Part shown: one piece after another, positions 56,648 through 64,000 of the stretch
How positions within the stretch are numbered: the stretch's first letter is position 1
Layout of the letters: the number at the start of each line of letters is the position of its first letter
Notes under the pieces: generated by a model
What the model saw: only the letters and a program-made list of their open reading frames with translations
Database searches by the model: none
Told to the model about the DNA's origin: nothing
NCBI RefSeq assembly: GCF_000325665.1
Contig: NC_019908.1
Coordinates: forward strand, 2,108,001 to 2,172,000
Length of the DNA stretch: 64,000 bases
DNA from: Brachyspira pilosicoli P43/6/78
GTDB lineage: Bacteria > Spirochaetota > Brachyspiria > Brachyspirales > Brachyspiraceae
Direction of reading: 5' to 3'
Position numbers and translations under genes: made by a program

Positions 56648-57760
56648 ATGAAAAAAATACTTATAATATCTTCAGAATATACAGGTCATGGGCATAAAAG
56701 TGTACATACTGCTCTTATTCAAGGTTTTGAAAAATTATATAAAGATAGTGTTGAGATAAAAGTAGTAAATGGCTTTACTTTGGGAGGTCCTGATTTATTA
56801 GCAGCTGAGAGACTTTATAATCAATGTGTAAAATATTTTCCTAAACTTTGGGAGAAGATTTTTAAGTTTTCATTTAAAAACAAAGACTTTATTAATAAAA
56901 ATAATTCTATAACAATTAAGAGAAGTTTTTTAAAGATTTATAAACAGTATAAGCCAGATTTAATTTTGAATGTGCATCCTCTATTTAGCGGAAGTTTATT
57001 AAATATAATAGAGAAGAAGAAATTAGATGTGAAGTTTTTTATACTTATTACAGATTTAATTACAATAACAAAGATTTGGTTTGATAATAGAGCAGATAAA
57101 ATAATAAGCCCTTCAAAAGAAGCTACAGAGTATATGATAAAAAATGGAATAGACAGAGAAAAGCTTATAACATTCGGTCTTCCTGTAAGAAATGGTTTTG
57201 ATGCTCCTTTTGCAAGCAAAGAAGATATTATTAAAAATACAAATATAAATGGAAAGTTAAAAATATTAATACTCAATAATTCTGAAAAGACAAAAAGACT
57301 TTTATATATAATAAAAAATCTTTATAGCAGATATAATTGCGAAGTTACAATAATATGCGGAAGAAATAAGCATACATATAATAAGCTAAATAAATTTTAT
57401 GCTTCAAGAAGTTATAGTCCTCAGATAATAGGCTACACTCAAAATATAGCAAAACTTTTTCATGATAATGATATATTAATAACAAGGTCAGGTCCTACAG
57501 CCATAATAGAGGCAGTTAATTGCATTATTCCAATAGTATCTATGGGGGCTTTACCAGGTCAGGAAGAGGAGAATCCTATTTATATACAGCAAAATGGTTT
57601 AGGTTTAGATTCAAAATCTACAGATGATATATTTAATAAAATAGACTTACTCATTGCTAATAATAGAGAAAACCTTGTAAAAATGCGAGAGGCACAATTT
57701 GATTATTATGGCAGAAATGTTAGAGATGATATTGTTAAATATTTAGCAGATAATATTTAA
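56648..57760 (+). CDS. MGDG-synthase/UgtP-like diacylglycerol glycosyltransferase
   Basis: 370 aa GT28-family enzyme. N-terminal MGDG_synth domain (ILIISSEYTGHGHKSVHTALIQGF, DLILNVHPLFSGSLL, FILITDLITITKIWFD) and C-terminal nucleotide-sugar-binding domain (VTIICGRNKHTYNKL, DILITRSGPTAIIEAV, IVSMGALPGQEEENP). It is expected to add a hexose to diacylglycerol at the membrane; glucose versus galactose is not readable. It stands between two PepSY-like genes and has its own promoter. Confidence 0.88.
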   Translation: MKKILIISSEYTGHGHKSVHTALIQGFEKLYKDSVEIKVVNGFTLGGPDLLAAERLYNQCVKYFPKLWEKIFKFSFKNKDFINKNNSITIKRSFLKIYKQYKPDLILNVHPLFSGSLLNIIEKKKLDVKFFILITDLITITKIWFDNRADKIISPSKEATEYMIKNGIDREKLITFGLPVRNGFDAPFASKEDIIKNTNINGKLKILILNNSEKTKRLLYIIKNLYSRYNCEVTIICGRNKHTYNKLNKFYASRSYSPQIIGYTQNIAKLFHDNDILITRSGPTAIIEAVNCIIPIVSMGALPGQEEENPIYIQQNGLGLDSKSTDDIFNKIDLLIANNRENLVKMREAQFDYYGRNVRDDIVKYLADNI

Positions 57761-58176
57761 TCTCTTTTGCCTTTTGTAATATTACCGTCAAAGTCTACCG
57801 TGATTTTTCTTCTGCTTTTGAATTGTATTTTGTATTCTTTGCTTTTTTTCTGTATATATATTACTTTTTCATCTGGGAATTCTTTTTTTACGATATTTTG
57901 TATTTTTTCTTCTATATAATCTATAGATATTTCATCGCCGCCGCCGCTTATAGTATGCCAATCTCCATTAAAGTTTACATATATTTTTAATCCGCCTTTA
58001 AATATTAAAACATATCCTCCAGATGATTTAGCAGCTCTATATAGATAATAATCTGAGAAATATTTATCAGCAAACATTATAGAGCTTTTAGGTACTTCAC
58101 TTAATCCAATAGACTGTGAGTATAAATAGATATTCATTATTGATAATATAAAAATGATATACAATGTTTTTTTCAT
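57757..58176 (-). CDS. Secreted PepSY-like small protein
   Basis: 139 aa. Signal peptide (MKKTLYIIFILSIMNIYLYS), two PepSY-like repeats (VPKSSIMFADKYF..YVLIFKGGLKIYVNFNGDWHTISGGG..DYIEEKIQNIVKKEF..YKIQFKSRRKITVDFDGNI). Convergent with and overlapping the glycosyltransferase gene by 4 nt. Confidence 0.75.
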   Translation of the reverse strand: MKKTLYIIFILSIMNIYLYSQSIGLSEVPKSSIMFADKYFSDYYLYRAAKSSGGYVLIFKGGLKIYVNFNGDWHTISGGGDEISIDYIEEKIQNIVKKEFPDEKVIYIQKKSKEYKIQFKSRRKITVDFDGNITKGKRD

Positions 58177-58251
58177 TATTTTCTCCAGAATTATTATTTA
58201 TATACAAAGGATTATATATATAATATTTTTTAATGTCAATTTTTTAGTAAA

Positions 58252-60093
58252 TTAATTCATTTTAAAGAATTTCATTAATTCTTGTAAATTTTGTGCTTGT
58301 TCTAAAATTTCTTTTGATGATAATGCTGTCTCATCTACTAAAGAAACATTTTTATTAGTAATGGCATCTATTTTTGATATAGATATATTTACATGTTCTA
58401 TAGATGTTTCTTGTTCTAATGCAGTTGTGCTTATCTCATTCATTATTTTAGCAGTGTTTTCCACTTTTGATTGTATATCATCAAATATTAATTTAGATTC
58501 TCTGGCAGTTTCTGCAGATTTATTAATTTTTTCATATATGTTATCTATTAATAATGTTATGTCTTTAGCTGAAGTTTGTGAGTTTTGAGCCAAGTTTCTA
58601 ACTTCTGATGCCACAACAGCAAAACCCTTTCCATGTTCTCCTGCACGTGCAGCTTCCACAGAGGCATTGAGAGCAAGTATATTAGTTTGAAAAGCAATAT
58701 CTTCTATTGTTTTTGTGATAGTTTTAATTTTTTCGCTATCCTCATAAACTTCTTCTATATTTCTTGTAGTTTCTGATATACTCTTAGCACCATTTTCTAC
58801 GGCTTCTTTAGATGATGCCATCATATTATTTCCATCTACAGAGTTTGCAGTTGAACTTTTTATTGTAGAAGCCATTTGCTGTATTGCAGATGATGTTTCT
58901 TCTAGGCTGCTTGCCTGTTCTTCAGTTCTTTGCTCTAAATCATTGCTTCCTCTAGATAATATTAAGGCAGACTCATTAATTTTTTCTGAAGTATTATTAA
59001 CCTCATTGATTATGTTAGATAATGCATCTCTCATCTCTCTAAAAGAATCTGCTATTTCTCCTATTTCATTATTTTGAAACTTATGCTCTTCTAATACAAA
59101 ATTTCCTTTTGACATATCTTTTGCTTCTTTTGCTACAACTTTTAAAGGAGAGATTTTTATTTTTGTGTAAAAATATCCTATTATATATCCAAGAATAATT
59201 CCTATTATTCCTATAATAATTCCTGTAGTTATTAATTTATTTTTATTTTGATTTAATAGTTTATTTGGTATAGCAATAGCCAATTTCCAAGGAAGATTAT
59301 TAGCAGAATAGAAGAAGCATGATTTTTCAACAGATGATTCTGTAAATGATAAATAACCTTCTTTTTCATTAATTATATTATTGAACTCTTTTGGAAACTC
59401 TTTACCAATATTCTCTAATAAATTATGCATTATAATATTTTTTTGATTTATAATAAAAATTCTTCTATCATTATCAAAATTATCTCCTATATTAATTAGC
59501 ATCTCATCAACAACTTTAGACCAATCTAATATTACAAGCATAGCTCCCAAATAGCTTTTATCAGTCCTTGAAAGCACAGGAGATATACAGCCTATAATCC
59601 ATCTTCCGTCATTATTTTTATATATATAGTCTGATAATGTAGGTTTTTTTACATTGTTAAATTTTTGCCACAGTTCTGGAAATAATTCAGATATTTTTTT
59701 ACCAGTGATATTATCTCCTTTTGAAGAGCTGTTTATAATAGTGCTGTCTTTTTCTACTAATGATAAGCTAATTACATATTGGTTTTTTGCTCCCATTAAC
59801 CCTAGTACAGTAAGCATATTAGCTTCTGCTTCAACATTTCTTTGTATCATATAATTAATAACAAATGATAATGAAGAGTAAGTATCCGCTAATACAAGCT
59901 GATTTTCAGACCATGAGTTTATAAAAGTAGTATATCCTTTTACAGTAGTTTGAAAACCGTCATATGTAGCTTTATCTATAGCTTTTGAAGACATACTTAC
60001 TAATGTAAAAATCGATATAAACATCAATGAAGTAATAAATATATTAATTGCCATAGGTATTTGTATTGTTAGACTATTAAATTTATTTTTCAT
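58252..60093 (-). CDS. Methyl-accepting chemotaxis protein
   Basis: 613 aa. TM1 at about 12-34, a periplasmic dCache-like sensor domain (about 35-280, with [17 protein letters not shown] and [22 protein letters not shown]), TM2 near 285-307, HAMP, then the cytoplasmic signalling domain with hairpin tip [23 protein letters not shown] (in parts: [29 protein letters not shown]). Methylation-site regions with paired Glu/Gln are present. Ligand unknown. Couples to CheA/CheW and flagellar rotation. Confidence 0.95.
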   Translation of the reverse strand: MKNKFNSLTIQIPMAINIFITSLMFISIFTLVSMSSKAIDKATYDGFQTTVKGYTTFINSWSENQLVLADTYSSLSFVINYMIQRNVEAEANMLTVLGLMGAKNQYVISLSLVEKDSTIINSSSKGDNITGKKISELFPELWQKFNNVKKPTLSDYIYKNNDGRWIIGCISPVLSRTDKSYLGAMLVILDWSKVVDEMLINIGDNFDNDRRIFIINQKNIIMHNLLENIGKEFPKEFNNIINEKEGYLSFTESSVEKSCFFYSANNLPWKLAIAIPNKLLNQNKNKLITTGIIIGIIGIILGYIIGYFYTKIKISPLKVVAKEAKDMSKGNFVLEEHKFQNNEIGEIADSFREMRDALSNIINEVNNTSEKINESALILSRGSNDLEQRTEEQASSLEETSSAIQQMASTIKSSTANSVDGNNMMASSKEAVENGAKSISETTRNIEEVYEDSEKIKTITKTIEDIAFQTNILALNASVEAARAGEHGKGFAVVASEVRNLAQNSQTSAKDITLLIDNIYEKINKSAETARESKLIFDDIQSKVENTAKIMNEISTTALEQETSIEHVNISISKIDAITNKNVSLVDETALSSKEILEQAQNLQELMKFFKMN

Positions 60094-60252
60094 TTTATTA
60101 AACTCTCTATATATATATTTCTATTATTTTTACCTGTATAGGGTATATAGTATTATAGTTTTTTAGGTATGTCAAACATATTTTTATGTTTTTTGTTTTA
60201 AAAGTTTTTAAAATTCATTAAAATATTTATATGTATAATAATAATATTTAAT

Positions 60253-60280
60253 TTGACTTTTATGTATTTTGTAGTAGAAT
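60253..60280 (+). promoter_or_regulatory. Promoter of 2-oxoacid:ferredoxin oxidoreductase operon
   Basis: TTGACT (60253-60258), 16-nt spacer, TAGAAT (60275-60280). Confidence 0.65.
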
Positions 60281-60349
60281 ATATAGGTTGATATATAAGA
60301 GTATTAACCCAAAAATCACATATTTTAATAATAAAAGGAGAATAAAACT

Positions 60350-61381
60350 GTGAAACTCCCAAAAGTCAATGATTTAGGATTTTTCGAGATCCGTCTCGAA
60401 AGTATCGGTGGAATGGGTGCTAATAGTGCTGGTAAAATGCTTGCAGAAGTAGGCGTTTTAACACAAGGTTTCTATGGTGCTGCATTCTCAAGTTATGGTT
60501 CAGAAAAGAAAGGTTCTCCAGTAAAATCTTTTGTAAGGTTTTCAGAAACTGAAGTTAGAGTAAACTCTACTGTAGAAGAACCACATGTAGTGGCAGTGTT
60601 CCACATGAATCTTCTAAAAAACCCTCTTACATTAGCTGGTGTTAAAGAAGATGCTATTGTTATTTTTAACACTAATAAAACACCTGATGAGGCAAGAGAT
60701 TTTGCTAAATTACATGGCGGTAAAGTAGTTTGTATTGATGCAATAAAAATCGCTAATGATTTAAAACTTCCTTCACAAGCTGCTAATACTATCATAATGG
60801 GTGCTATGGTTAATCAGCTTGATTTCATAGATTCTGCTAAGTTTGAAGAGCAAATCAGAAAACAATTCGGCGGAAGAAAAGCTGAATTAGTTGAGCCAAA
60901 TATTGAAGCTTTCAGAAAAGGCGGAAGTGAATCTGTTGTTAAAGAATTCAAAGCTGACGGAAAATATCCTTATATTCCTTATAAAAAACCAGAACCTGTA
61001 TATGGTAAAAATAACCAATTAACAGGCGGTTATATCAATGCTGCTGGTAACTCTACTTTAAAAGATTTACAAGTTACTCGTACTGGTAATATACCTGTAT
61101 TCAATCCTGCTAACTGTATTGATTGTGCTAACTGTGAAGTTGTTTGTCCTGACCTTTGTATCGTTTGGGAAAAAGGACCAGACAGGAAAGACCCTAATAA
61201 AACTGCTATGAATATGATGGGTATAGATTATCAATACTGTAAAGGTTGTTTAAAATGTGTTAGAGCTTGCCCTAAAGGACCTTATTCTGGTAAATTTGAA
61301 AAAGATCAGCAGGCTTTAAGAATAGAAGTAGAAGCTAATTGTGATGTTGATAAACTTACATACAGACGTTATAAAAAATAA
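60350..61381 (+). CDS. 2-oxoacid:ferredoxin oxidoreductase gamma-delta fusion subunit
   Basis: 343 aa, GTG start with AGGAG 9 nt upstream. Gamma domain about 1-190 (FEIRLESIGGMGANSAGKMLAEVG in parts: GGMGANSAGKMLA; YGSEKKGSPVKSF). A delta domain follows from about 245 with two [4Fe-4S] ferredoxin motifs: C-x2-C-x2-C-x3-C (CIDCANCEVVCPDLC region) and CKGCLKCVRACPKG. It carries electrons from the thiamine-diphosphate centre of the alpha-beta subunit to ferredoxin. Codons are more C-ending than elsewhere, suggesting high expression. Confidence 0.92.
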   Translation: MKLPKVNDLGFFEIRLESIGGMGANSAGKMLAEVGVLTQGFYGAAFSSYGSEKKGSPVKSFVRFSETEVRVNSTVEEPHVVAVFHMNLLKNPLTLAGVKEDAIVIFNTNKTPDEARDFAKLHGGKVVCIDAIKIANDLKLPSQAANTIIMGAMVNQLDFIDSAKFEEQIRKQFGGRKAELVEPNIEAFRKGGSESVVKEFKADGKYPYIPYKKPEPVYGKNNQLTGGYINAAGNSTLKDLQVTRTGNIPVFNPANCIDCANCEVVCPDLCIVWEKGPDRKDPNKTAMNMMGIDYQYCKGCLKCVRACPKGPYSGKFEKDQQALRIEVEANCDVDKLTYRRYKK

Positions 61382-61395
61382 TAAGGAGCGTATAA

Positions 61396-63660
61396 ATGGC
61401 ACAAAAATATAATCTTGCTGAGCAAGAAAACATACTTGAAAGTGGTAATGAATTAGCAGCCATTGCAGCCGCTCAAATCAATTATCACGTTATGGGTTAC
61501 TACCCAATCACTCCATCTACTCAAATTGCTGAGTACTTAGATGAAATGAAAGCTAATGGCAGACATACTGTTTGCATGATTCCTGGTGACGGTGAACATG
61601 GTGCAGCTGGTATCTGTTATGGTGCTACTACTGCAGGAGGAAGAGTATTCAATGCTACTTCTGCTAACGGTTTACTTTTTGCTATGGAACAATTACCTGT
61701 TCAAGCTGGTACTAGATTCCCTATGGTATTAAACGTTGTAAACAGAACTGTTTCTGGTCCATTAGATATTAAATGTGACCAATCTGACATAATGATGGCT
61801 CTTAACACTGGTTGGATTATCATTATGGCTCATACTACTCAGATGGTTTATGACTTCAATATATTTGCATTAAAAATTGCTGAGAAAGCTAAACTTCCTA
61901 TCATTGTTTCTTCTGACGGATTCTTTACTTCTCACCAAAAGAAAAAAATCCACCTTTTCAAAAATGATAAAGATGTTCAAGATTTCTTAGGTAAATATAC
62001 TCCTGAAGTTACTTCTGTTGAGCCTACTAAGAACCCTGTTACTATTGGGCCTTACATGAATGAAGACGAATTAACAGGTAGTAAATTACAACTTTCTCAA
62101 GCTTTAGAAGATTCTAGAGCTATTATTGCTGAAGTATTTGAAGAGTTTGCTTCTCTTTCTGGAAGAAAATACTCTCCTATAGAAACTCATAACATGGAAG
62201 GAGCTGAAGTTGCTTTAATGCTTTGCGGTTCTGCTTATGAAACTGGTACTTTGGCTGTTGATGAAATGAGAAAAGCTAATCCTAATCTTAAAATTGGTGC
62301 TTTCGCTATTACTCAGATTCGTCCTTTCCCTGAAAAAGAATTACAAAAATTACTTGCTAATGTTAAAGTAGTTGTTGTAGGTGATAGACAAGATACTTAT
62401 TCTGGTATGGGCGGTAATATGTCTACTGAGATTAGAGCTGCTCTTAAAAATGACCCTAACAACAAATCTTCTATTGTTAGCAGAGTTTATGGTCTTGGCG
62501 GTACTGAGTTTACTCTTGACAAAGCTAAAGAATTATTTGAATTAGGTTTAAAAGAATTAGCTAAAGCTGGTTCTGTTGAAAAACACTCTTATTTAGAACA
62601 ATATATGGGTGACCCTAATGTTAAAATGAAACCTATACATGAACCTTTAACTTTAGAGAGCCAAAAATCAGGCATTACTGTTACTATGAACGAACAAACT
62701 CATAAACTTGATGTTAAAGTTCCACCTCTTAGAGAATTAACTGGTAAAGCTTATCGTTATGCTCAAGGTCATGGTGCTTGTAACGGTTGTGGTATATTCT
62801 CTGGTATCAATACTTTCATGAAAGGTATAGAAGGTTCTGTTGTACTTTTGGTACATACTGGTTGTTCTATGGTTGTTACTACTGGTTATCCTTACAGCTC
62901 TTATAGAACTACTTATGTTCACAACTTGTTCCAAAACGGTGCTGCTACTCTTTCTGGTATTGTAGAAATGTATCATGAGAGAAAAAGAAGAGGAGAAATT
63001 GACGGACCAGAAGATCCTACATTCATAATGGTTACTGGTGACGGTGGTCATGATATAGGTATGGGACCTTCTATTGGTGCTGCTATTAGAAATCACAAAA
63101 TGATTATCTTAGAATATGATAATGAAGGATACATGAACACTGGTAACCAATTATCATTCTCTACTCCATTAGGACATAGAACTTCTACTTCTAACGTTGG
63201 TAAAGCTGAAGTTGGTAAACAATTCGGTCACAAAGACGTAGCTCAAATATTTAATGGTTGTCATATACCTTATATTGCTACTGGCTGTGAAGCTTATCCT
63301 TTAGATTTAGTTAAAAAAGCTGCTAAAGCTCAATGGTATGCTAATAACGTTGGTACTGCTTTCGTTAAACTTCTTATCACTTGTCCATTAAACTGGAAAA
63401 CTCCAGATGATATGGGTAAAGATATTATTAAAGCTGCTGTTGATTGTTGTTTCTTCCCATTATATGAGGTTGAACAAGGTATCACTACTATCACTAATAT
63501 GGTAGCTGATGACAAAAAACAACCTGTTACTGAATGGTTAAAATTAATGGGTAAAACTAAGCACCTTCTTAAACATCAAGACATACTTGATAAATTCCAA
63601 GCAGATGTTGATAACAGATGGGCTCGCTTAAAAGCTATGCATGAAAGTCCTGTTCTATAA
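61396..63660 (+). CDS. 2-oxoacid (probably pyruvate):ferredoxin oxidoreductase alpha-beta fusion subunit
   Basis: 754 aa. Alpha part about 1-400 (MGYYPITPSTQIAEYLDEM, FNATSANGLLFAMEQLP, SSDGFFTSHQKKK). Beta part from about 440 with cluster Cys in HGACNGCGI, HTGCSMVVTTGYPYSSYRT and the thiamine-diphosphate motif VTGDGGHDIGMGP..NEGYMNTG near 545-580. It oxidatively decarboxylates a 2-oxoacid to acyl-CoA. Pyruvate is favoured by resemblance to PorA blocks, not proven. Starts 14 nt after the gamma-delta gene with AAGGAG. Highly biased codons. Confidence 0.93.
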   Translation: MAQKYNLAEQENILESGNELAAIAAAQINYHVMGYYPITPSTQIAEYLDEMKANGRHTVCMIPGDGEHGAAGICYGATTAGGRVFNATSANGLLFAMEQLPVQAGTRFPMVLNVVNRTVSGPLDIKCDQSDIMMALNTGWIIIMAHTTQMVYDFNIFALKIAEKAKLPIIVSSDGFFTSHQKKKIHLFKNDKDVQDFLGKYTPEVTSVEPTKNPVTIGPYMNEDELTGSKLQLSQALEDSRAIIAEVFEEFASLSGRKYSPIETHNMEGAEVALMLCGSAYETGTLAVDEMRKANPNLKIGAFAITQIRPFPEKELQKLLANVKVVVVGDRQDTYSGMGGNMSTEIRAALKNDPNNKSSIVSRVYGLGGTEFTLDKAKELFELGLKELAKAGSVEKHSYLEQYMGDPNVKMKPIHEPLTLESQKSGITVTMNEQTHKLDVKVPPLRELTGKAYRYAQGHGACNGCGIFSGINTFMKGIEGSVVLLVHTGCSMVVTTGYPYSSYRTTYVHNLFQNGAATLSGIVEMYHERKRRGEIDGPEDPTFIMVTGDGGHDIGMGPSIGAAIRNHKMIILEYDNEGYMNTGNQLSFSTPLGHRTSTSNVGKAEVGKQFGHKDVAQIFNGCHIPYIATGCEAYPLDLVKKAAKAQWYANNVGTAFVKLLITCPLNWKTPDDMGKDIIKAAVDCCFFPLYEVEQGITTITNMVADDKKQPVTEWLKLMGKTKHLLKHQDILDKFQADVDNRWARLKAMHESPVL

Positions 63661-63685
63661 TAAATTATTAGAACATAAATAAATA

Positions 63686-63725
63686 TAACGGTTGTTAATG
63701 AAATATTAGCAGCCGTTATTTTTTG
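63686..63725 (+). terminator. Terminator of oxidoreductase operon
   Basis: AACGGTTG..CAGCCGTT stem followed by ATTTTTT. Confidence 0.85.
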
Positions 63726-63821
63726 CTTTTTTCTAAATCCCGCCCATTATTCTTTTTTATTTAAAATGAAAAATGAAAACTTATTTTTTTAATTGCTTTC
63801 ACGGAAAATATAGTTCCCGCC

Positions 63822-63972
63822 CTAAATTTTTTTAAAATTATTGAATTATTCACCGCACGCAGAGTAAAGCTTTAAATATAAACTAATTAAGAATATAATT
63901 TAAACTATAAAAAACAATCAACTAAACGTGCGTTAAATAGGTTTTTAATTTAAATAAAACTTGGGTGGGTGT
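63822..63972. repeat. Nested imperfect inverted repeat at right edge
   Basis: Outer arms CCCGCCC (near 63822) and GGGTGGG (near 63963); inner arms CGCACG (near 63853) and CGTGCG (near 63927); AT-rich filler. A second CCCGCCC occurs near 63739. GC-rich islets in 20% GC surroundings suggest a mobile or structured element that may continue beyond the window. Confidence 0.45.
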
Positions 63973-64000
63973 TAACATTTCTTATAAAGCAATAAACATA

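Larger units (their letters stand above)
63661..64000. other. Right-edge intergenic region
   Basis: 340 nt: terminator of the oxidoreductase operon, then a structured repeat with nested inverted arms (see repeat entry). No gene is visible up to the window end. Confidence 0.6.

Overview
The window is AT-rich spirochaete DNA, and the genus Brachyspira fits best. The grounds are inference from content: a 23S-5S rRNA pair without a 16S gene beside it, a Vsp-like outer-membrane protein, many small Cys-anchored lipoproteins (MKRI..ISC / MKKI..LSC types), BspA-type leucine-rich-repeat lipoproteins, PepSY-like secreted proteins, flagellar FliS, an MCP, a TAXI-TRAP transporter, and AGGAG ribosome sites behind TTGACA/TATAAT promoters. 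The species cannot be told.

Layout. 1-0.8 kb: end of a Na+-pumping decarboxylase beta subunit. 0.9-4.1 kb (-): three paralogous amino-acid-binding lipoproteins, each preceded by its own tiny ORF ending in SP(K/R) plus a run of four or five His codons. 4.1-8.0 kb (-): TPR protein, lgt-tgt, gpmA. 8.2-14.3 kb (+): tRNA-Asp, rpsT, a PepSY-like protein, smc, RNase R. 14.4-18.4 kb (-): two BspA-like lipoproteins and CoA-disulfide reductase. 18.7-22.1 kb (+): TAXI-TRAP operon. 22.5-23.7 kb (+): Vsp-like gene with a damaged start codon. 24-33.4 kb (-): purA, an orphan DNA methyltransferase, lon, an aminotransferase, and a cyclic-nucleotide-binding-like pair. 33.6-37.2 kb (+): 23S-5S rRNA with promoter and processing stem. 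37.3-42 kb: two small membrane proteins, then scrR diverging from scrA-scrB over a palindromic operator. 42.1-47.8 kb: fliS and a CBM48 lipoprotein, a thioredoxin-like lipoprotein, rpsF-ssb-rpsR, recG. 47.8-48.3 kb: GC-rich structured repeats. 48.3-50.8 kb (-): comF, kdsB, a PTS EIIA and a hypothetical. 50.8-52.1 kb: tRNAs Pro, Arg, His and Arg around a beta-barrel protein. 52.1-60.1 kb: DUF1232 protein, a membrane-anchored protein, lysC, PepSY-like proteins around an MGDG-synthase-like glycosyltransferase, and an MCP. 60.3-63.7 kb (+): 2-oxoacid (probably pyruvate):ferredoxin oxidoreductase as two fused subunits. The right edge holds another structured AT-rich repeat.

Two cross-cutting observations stand out. 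First, the repeated His-run mini-ORFs look like a leader-peptide regulatory device for the binding-protein array, and I could not match them to a described system. Second, lgt, smc, comF, a hypothetical gene (twice) and the Vsp-like start codon are each broken by exactly one surplus base. This points to insertion-type sequence errors or, less likely, slippage or phase variation.
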